A stretch of 37,830 nt of DNA, from the NCBI GenBank assembly GCA_902611175.1, contig CACLYQ010000011.1, positions 1 to 37,830 on the forward strand, given 5' to 3'. The position numbers and the translations under genes are program-made. Shown one piece after another: positions 33,741-37,830 of this stretch. Under the pieces are notes generated by a model. That model was not told the origin of the DNA, made no database searches, and was given only the letters and a program-made list of their open reading frames with translations. This stretch comes from an uncultured Pelagibacteraceae bacterium (lineage in GTDB: Bacteria > Pseudomonadota > Alphaproteobacteria > Pelagibacterales > Pelagibacteraceae). Position 1 is the first letter of the stretch, and each line of letters begins with the position of its first letter.

Positions 33741-34166
33741 CTATATTTTTTTAATTCTCTTTATATGTCTGCCACCTTCAAACTCTGTTTTTAGAAAGCT
33801 TTCAACACATTTTAAGGCAACTGTTTTTTTAATAAGCCTTTCTCCCAATGTTATAACATTTGCATCATTATGCAATCGCGATAATTTGGCATTTTTTACT
33901 GAATAGCATAAAGCTGCGCGTATTCCCCTATTTTTGTTTGCAGCAATAGACATTCCAATTCCGGAACCACAAACAAGAATACCAACATGATTCTTGTTTT
34001 TCGCCACTTGTTTACAAAGTTTATGAGCAAAATCAGGGTAATCAACAGACTTTTTATTTTGTTTTGGTCCTAGATCTTTTATTGGATAATTTTTATTAAA
34101 ATATTTTAAAATATTCTTTTTTAAATTAAAACCACCATGATCTGAAGCAATAAAAATTTTTTTCAA
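33741..34166 (-). CDS. rpiB: Ribose-5-phosphate isomerase B
   Basis: Interconverts ribose-5-phosphate and ribulose-5-phosphate. The 141 residues begin [13 protein letters not shown] and include [14 protein letters not shown], the active-site segment [18 protein letters not shown] near 62-80 with the catalytic Cys, [25 protein letters not shown] near 85-110, and a C-terminal [13 protein letters not shown]. One base separates it from the upstream oxygenase gene. The rpiB-glyA-nrdR-ribD order is widespread in Alphaproteobacteria. Confidence 0.96.
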   Translation of the reverse strand: MKKIFIASDHGGFNLKKNILKYFNKNYPIKDLGPKQNKKSVDYPDFAHKLCKQVAKNKNHVGILVCGSGIGMSIAANKNRGIRAALCYSVKNAKLSRLHNDANVITLGERLIKKTVALKCVESFLKTEFEGGRHIKRIKKI

Positions 34167-34167
34167 G

Positions 34168-34758
34168 TTAATTAAATTTGTAATTTAAAACACAAGCAAC
34201 GAGGTGAACTCTATTTTCTTCACCTCCATTAAATGCATTATGGTATTTAGTATTATTAGTAATCCAAACAGAACCATCTGCTGGCATATGTTTTGCAACA
34301 TTGTCAACGACCATTATTGCACCTGGATTTGTATATATAGGTATATGAAGCCTTGGCTCAGGATCTCTATGCCAACTCAATGTTGATCTTGGTTCTTTAA
34401 GAAGAAGTCTCATCCTACCTAGTTTATACTTTTCTATTAACTGATCATAAACTTCTTTGAAATATGTATTTTTAAAGTCGTCTACAAATTCTGTATATTT
34501 ATGTTCTTCAATTTTATTTTCTCTCTGTACTTCAACACCAGTGCTATCTGGCTTTGTCCAATAAATACCTCTAACATTATTTCCTTTAACAGAGTCTGGA
34601 TCACCTGGAATTTGATTAAGAGATATACCAGCAAAGTGAGGTATTCCAAGACTTGTGTCAAAACCTTTTATTTTTAATACATCATCACAAGCTTGTTTTA
34701 ATTTTGAGATATCAAATTTTATATCTTGTTTTTGAAAATCATTGAATAATTGTGACAT
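34168..34758 (-). CDS. Aspartyl/asparaginyl beta-hydroxylase-like 2-oxoglutarate oxygenase
   Basis: A 196-residue protein whose C-terminal half is a double-stranded beta-helix of the Asp/Asn beta-hydroxylase family: SWHRDPEPRLHIPI with His130 and Asp132 as iron ligands, the distal His173 in NNTKYHNAFNGG, and Arg183 in ENRVHLVAC for 2-oxoglutarate. MPADGSVWI (158-166) is also typical. The N-terminal 110 residues resemble no domain I know. The enzyme should hydroxylate a protein or small-molecule substrate; which one is unknown. It is the first gene of the run into rpiB-glyA and is divergent from hemB. Confidence 0.82.
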   Translation of the reverse strand: MSQLFNDFQKQDIKFDISKLKQACDDVLKIKGFDTSLGIPHFAGISLNQIPGDPDSVKGNNVRGIYWTKPDSTGVEVQRENKIEEHKYTEFVDDFKNTYFKEVYDQLIEKYKLGRMRLLLKEPRSTLSWHRDPEPRLHIPIYTNPGAIMVVDNVAKHMPADGSVWITNNTKYHNAFNGGEENRVHLVACVLNYKFN

Positions 34759-34823
34759 CGGTGCTCTACTATCTTATAGACTATTATAATAAATATTACT
34801 ATTGTCGCATCAAAAAAATTAAT

Positions 34824-34838
34824 TGATAATGATTATCA
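34824..34838. promoter_or_regulatory. 15-bp perfect palindrome over the hemB start codon
   Basis: TGATAATGATTATCA is an exact inverted repeat centred on the G of the hemB ATG (34829-34831). It fits the TGA-N9-TCA iron-responsive (RirA-type) pattern and equals the GATAAT-N-ATTATC part of Fur boxes. A bound regulator would block hemB initiation. Functional meaning is inferred. Confidence 0.45.
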
Positions 34839-35815
34839 CAGGTAGCTATCCTAAATTAAGATTGAGAAGATCAAGAAAATTCAATTGGTCTAGAAGATTA
34901 GTTCAAGAAAATAATCTATCTTATAATGATTTTATTTTACCTATCTTTCTTACAGAAGGTAAAGCAAAGAAAGTTCCTATTAATTCAATGCCAAATGTAT
35001 TTAGATATTCTATTGATAAGTTAAGAAGCATAGTTGATAAAGCATTAAAATTGGGAATACCAATGATAGCTTTATTTCCTTATACAAACCCCCAAAAAAA
35101 AAATGAATATGGGATTGAAGCATTAAATGAAAATAATTTAGTTTGCCAAGCAATAAAATTCATCAAGAAAAATTATAAGAACGAAATTGGAATAATGTGT
35201 GATGTTGCATTAGATCCATATACATCACATGGTCATGATGGAATAATTAGAAAAAATGAAATTTTAAATGATGAAACATTAGAAATTTTAATTAAACAAT
35301 CAATATTGCAGGCAAAAATGGGTTGCGATGTAATTGCCCCATCAGATATGATGGATGGTAGAGTTTTAAAAATTCGTAAAGCTTTAGATCAAAATAATTT
35401 TAAAGATGTTCAAATTTTATCCTATGCTGTTAAATATGCCTCGAGTTTTTATGGGCCATTCAGAAACGCGGTTGGGTCAAAAAGTCTTTTAAAAGGAGAC
35501 AAAAAAACGTATCAAATGGATTTTAAAAATAGTTATGAAGCGCTCAGAGAAGTAGCATTAGATATAAAAGAAGGTGCAGATATGATTATAGTCAAACCTG
35601 GAATGCCATATCTTGATATTATTAGGGATGTTAAAAATAACTTTAAGATTCCTGTCATAGCATATCAGGTGTCTGGTGAATATAGTTCAATACAATATGC
35701 AATTTCAAAAAAAATTTTAGATAAAAAATCAATATATGAAAGTTTAGTTTCTTTTAAAAGAGCTGGAGCTAATGCAATAATTACATATTTTGCTGATCAA
35801 ATAAAATTAGACTAA
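34829..35815 (+). CDS. hemB: Delta-aminolevulinic acid dehydratase (porphobilinogen synthase)
   Basis: Condenses two 5-aminolevulinate molecules to porphobilinogen. The product begins RLRRSRKFNWSRRLVQENN after a few residues and contains VALDPYTSHGHDGI near 125, the first catalytic Lys region YAVKYASSFYGPFRNAVGS near 200, and the Schiff-base Lys in MIIVKPGMPYLDI near 255. DVALDPYTSHGHDG lacks the cysteines of the zinc enzymes, so this is the Mg-type form usual in Alphaproteobacteria. The start is ATG 34829 (328 residues); a TTG two codons earlier is possible. The palindrome lies across the start. The 3' end overlaps recO by 9 bp. Confidence 0.97.
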   Translation: MIITGSYPKLRLRRSRKFNWSRRLVQENNLSYNDFILPIFLTEGKAKKVPINSMPNVFRYSIDKLRSIVDKALKLGIPMIALFPYTNPQKKNEYGIEALNENNLVCQAIKFIKKNYKNEIGIMCDVALDPYTSHGHDGIIRKNEILNDETLEILIKQSILQAKMGCDVIAPSDMMDGRVLKIRKALDQNNFKDVQILSYAVKYASSFYGPFRNAVGSKSLLKGDKKTYQMDFKNSYEALREVALDIKEGADMIIVKPGMPYLDIIRDVKNNFKIPVIAYQVSGEYSSIQYAISKKILDKKSIYESLVSFKRAGANAIITYFADQIKLD

Positions 35816-36487
35816 TTTTAATGAATTTTGAAAATTATGTCTAGTTACTGGAAAACTAAGATTATTAGGTTTAATAATTGTTTTATCTAAATAATCACCG
35901 ACAATTTTAAAAGCTAAATATGTGTCCTCAAAAGTTACATTTTTGTTTTCTTTATCGATTAAAAAGTTTGGGATTGTTTTATTTGAATTTTTTATTACAT
36001 ACGATTTCTTTTTATCCTGTATAAATTCCTCAACATAGTCTTTAAAATTTATATCATAACCTATTAATCTATAAAAATTTAGTTCCCATTTTACGAATTC
36101 AGAAAACCAATCTTTTTCATTTAAAATATCAAAGAATTTATTTATTAAAATATATATATCTCTATTGGTTTCATTCTCCACTGTGAGAATTTTAATTAGA
36201 TTCATAGTGTAAATAATACAGAGAAGCTTTTTTTTATCTTCTAGAAAATAAGGTGTTTTAAAAGCATCTATCTCAACCTTAAGAGCGCCAATTTTTGATT
36301 GCGACTTTGAGTTATAATTGAGATGAAGTCTATTTCCTTCAAAGAGATAATTCTTAATTTTTTTTGATGTTGCGCCAAATATAATTCCTACAATCTTACC
36401 TTTTTTTTCTGTATAAAATTCAGTGATTAAAGAATTTTCATTATATTTATTTTTAGATAATAAATATCCCTTGTCTTGCCAATTCAT
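35807..36487 (-). CDS. recO: DNA repair protein RecO
   Basis: A RecFOR mediator that helps RecA displace SSB. The 226 residues begin with the OB-fold strand pattern WQDKGYLLSKNKYNENSLI and FYTEKKGKIVGIIFGATSKK, and the helical rest includes FSEFVKWELNFYRLIGYDINF-like segments near 135-150. The C-terminal zinc cysteines found in some RecO proteins are absent. It shares one base with rnc; the usual era gene between rnc and recO is missing here. Confidence 0.93.
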   Translation of the reverse strand: MNWQDKGYLLSKNKYNENSLITEFYTEKKGKIVGIIFGATSKKIKNYLFEGNRLHLNYNSKSQSKIGALKVEIDAFKTPYFLEDKKKLLCIIYTMNLIKILTVENETNRDIYILINKFFDILNEKDWFSEFVKWELNFYRLIGYDINFKDYVEEFIQDKKKSYVIKNSNKTIPNFLIDKENKNVTFEDTYLAFKIVGDYLDKTIIKPNNLSFPVTRHNFQNSLKLV

Positions 36488-37149
36488 TATAGATTTATAT
36501 CTTTAAGAAGTTGATTTGCAGCTGCCTGCTCAGCATTTTTCTTTGATGTGCCCTCCGCAATTGCTATTTTATTATCTTTAGTTTTTACACTTATTTTAAA
36601 GTTTGGTTTATGATTTGGTCCAGTGTTTGAAATAAGCTTATATACAGGCAATGTTTTAAATTTTTTTAATGAATATTCCTGAAGTCTAGTTTTTGAATCA
36701 ACAACAGTAACATCTGATAAATTCAAATAATTCTCCCAAAAAGTTAAAATAAATTTAGATGAACTTTCTAAACCTCTATCAATATAAATTGCTCCAATTA
36801 AAGATTCACAGCAATCTGATATAATTTTTTTTTCTATATTTATTTTTTTTTTCTTTTTTGTATTTCCTGTTAGAATATAATTATCTAATTCAAGTATTTT
36901 ACCAATTTCAAAGCATTTATTTTTGTTTACTAAATTGGCCAATTTTTTATCTATTATTCCTACCTTCTCTTCTGGATATAATTCTAATAGTTTTTTTGAT
37001 ATTACAAATCCTAAAACCCTATCTCCTAAAAATTCAAGTTTTTCATAATTATTTTTTGCATCATAACTTTTGTGGGTCAATGCATTGATTAAAAGTTTGT
37101 CATTTTTAAAAGTGATATTAATTTTTTTTTGTAATTTAATTAATTTCAT
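36487..37149 (-). CDS. rnc: Ribonuclease III
   Basis: Double-strand-specific endonuclease for rRNA processing and RNA decay. With ATG 37149 as start (MKLIKLQKK, 6 bp after the lepB stop) it has 220 residues; an in-frame Met at 37203 would add 18 residues inside lepB. The nuclease signature NYEKLEFLGDRVLGFVIS near 35-53 and the second acidic site SDCCESLIGAIYIDRG near 110-125 are intact. A dsRNA-binding domain (LQEYSLKKFKTLPVY to GTSKKNAEQAAANQLL) forms the end. Confidence 0.96.
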   Translation of the reverse strand: MKLIKLQKKINITFKNDKLLINALTHKSYDAKNNYEKLEFLGDRVLGFVISKKLLELYPEEKVGIIDKKLANLVNKNKCFEIGKILELDNYILTGNTKKKKKINIEKKIISDCCESLIGAIYIDRGLESSSKFILTFWENYLNLSDVTVVDSKTRLQEYSLKKFKTLPVYKLISNTGPNHKPNFKISVKTKDNKIAIAEGTSKKNAEQAAANQLLKDINL

Positions 37150-37154
37150 AATTT

Positions 37155-37830
37155 TTATATAATTTTTTTGAAAAATCTTTTGAATCTGATAATTTCGTCC
37201 CATTTTAATATGTTGAAAATACTCCCTTTTCTTGGGTTAGATGAAAAAAATAAAATTTGAGCCTTACCAACTAAATTATTTTGACTCACATAACCGACTT
37301 CCGATAAATATCTACTATCTTTTGAACAATCTCTATTATCGCCTAAAAAAAAATAATGATTTTCAGGAACAATAAATTTATCAGAATTTTTAAAGCTTAT
37401 ATCTGTTCTATATGATGCTAAATAAATTTTACCGTTCGGAAGTTTTTCTTCAAATATATTGACATCAATTTGATTTGATCCACAATATAATTTATCATTT
37501 TTACTTTTAATTGTTTTTAATACTTGATTGGAGTTAATATATAAATCACCATCAATAAACTGTATTGTATCACCTGGTAGACCAATCAATCTTTTAATAT
37601 AATCTGTACGATTATCAGCAGGTGTTTTAAAAACTATAACATCACCCCTTTCAGGTTTTTTATTAAATAAACGTCCTTTAAAAATAGGAGGACTAAAAGG
37701 AAATGAATGTTTGCTGTATCCATAAGAAAATTTCGTAACAAATAATCTGTCACCAACTAACAAATTATTTTCCATTGATGATGATGGTATATAAAATGGC
37801 TGAATTAATATTGATCTTATAAAAACTGCA
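37155..37830 (-). CDS. lepB: Signal peptidase I (5' end outside window)
   Basis: The inner-membrane protease that removes Sec and Tat signal peptides. Although an ATG occurs at 37773-37775, the frame stays open to the window edge and the upstream part reads FIRSILIQPFYIPSSSM. This contains the catalytic Ser just before that Met (codon 37776-37778) and the end of the N-terminal membrane anchor. The gene therefore starts beyond 37830. Other signatures are GDRLFVTKFSYG, the Lys general base in DYIKRLIGLPGDTI and FLGDNRDCSKDSRYLSEVGYV. It is followed by rnc, the standard lepB-rnc order. Confidence 0.97.
   Translation of the reverse strand, partial: AVFIRSILIQPFYIPSSSMENNLLVGDRLFVTKFSYGYSKHSFPFSPPIFKGRLFNKKPERGDVIVFKTPADNRTDYIKRLIGLPGDTIQFIDGDLYINSNQVLKTIKSKNDKLYCGSNQIDVNIFEEKLPNGKIYLASYRTDISFKNSDKFIVPENHYFFLGDNRDCSKDSRYLSEVGYVSQNNLVGKAQILFFSSNPRKGSIFNILKWDEIIRFKRFFKKII

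Noticed and set aside
1..37830. CRISPR arrays, toxin-antitoxin pairs, insertion sequences, retrons or phage structural genes
   Set aside because: No regularly spaced repeats, no transposase or reverse transcriptase motifs and no phage structural proteins were seen; the tyrosine recombinase is the only mobility gene.

Overview
The window looks like a stretch of a streamlined, very A+T-rich alphaproteobacterial chromosome, most likely a marine SAR11-type (Pelagibacterales) or similarly reduced low-GC lineage. This rests on gene content and order: an NDUFS4-like complex I subunit, the ubiquinol-cytochrome c chaperone next to rpmF-plsX-ihfA-merR, the nrdR-rib-nusB-thiL run, a class II GlpX, a Mg-type HemB and a K+-independent H+-pyrophosphatase. 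Lysine/asparagine-rich proteins, 1-10 bp gene overlaps and almost no intergenic DNA agree. The assignment is an inference from reading; no database was searched.

Layout. 1-4029 (+): end of tmk, holB (frameshifted), metG, tatD and a metallo-beta-lactamase-fold hydrolase, all overlapping. 4021-6245 (-): a periplasmic glutathione-peroxidase-like protein, nhaA and a zinc-ribbon membrane protein. 6341-8755 (+): tRNA-Pro, an NDUFS4-like subunit, an SbmA/BacA-like transporter, glpX and tRNA-Glu. 8760-12354 is the accessory-looking part: a GIY-YIG protein, a glycosyltransferase, a tyrosine recombinase with a 35-bp palindrome beside its start, a tiny membrane ORF, a well-folded unidentified RNA with its own promoter and terminator, a minimal O6-alkylguanine-DNA alkyltransferase homologue, and about 530 bp of nearly pure A+T. 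12355-17544 (-): two transporters, hom, a small lipoprotein, argC, rpsI and rplM. 17699-20965 (+): metY, an alpha/beta hydrolase and an unassigned methyltransferase-like protein. 20966-25275: ctaA/COX15, chorismate mutase, rpmG, merR, ihfA, plsX, rpmF, the cytochrome bc1 chaperone and a BamE-like lipoprotein. 25276-34758 (-): hppA (frameshifted), thiL, nusB, ribH, ribBA, ribE, ribD, nrdR, glyA, rpiB and an Asp/Asn beta-hydroxylase-like oxygenase. 34829-37830: hemB (+) against recO, rnc and lepB (-), the last running off the window.

How the genes fit together. Most is housekeeping: translation (metG, rpsI, rplM, rpmG, rpmF), replication/repair (holB, recO, ihfA), RNA processing and transcription (rnc, nusB), and secretion (lepB, bamE). 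Energy genes are hppA, the complex I subunit, the bc1 chaperone, heme A synthase and NhaA. Biosynthesis covers riboflavin, thiamine diphosphate, threonine/methionine, arginine, glycine/one-carbon units, heme and phospholipid. The riboflavin set is complete except for GTP cyclohydrolase II, whose domain in RibBA has lost its zinc cysteines.

Most worth a second look: (1) the structured RNA at about 11339-11543, with GNRA-capped hairpins, a possible 6-bp loop-loop contact and a terminator six bases before the next start codon; (2) single-base frameshifts at 8-nt homopolymers in two essential-type genes, holB and hppA; (3) the integrase interval, with a palindrome at the integrase gene and a 9-bp match between the tRNA-Glu 3' end and position 11883; (4) conserved alphaproteobacterial neighbours missing from their usual places (fabH, the DUF177 gene, era, recJ).
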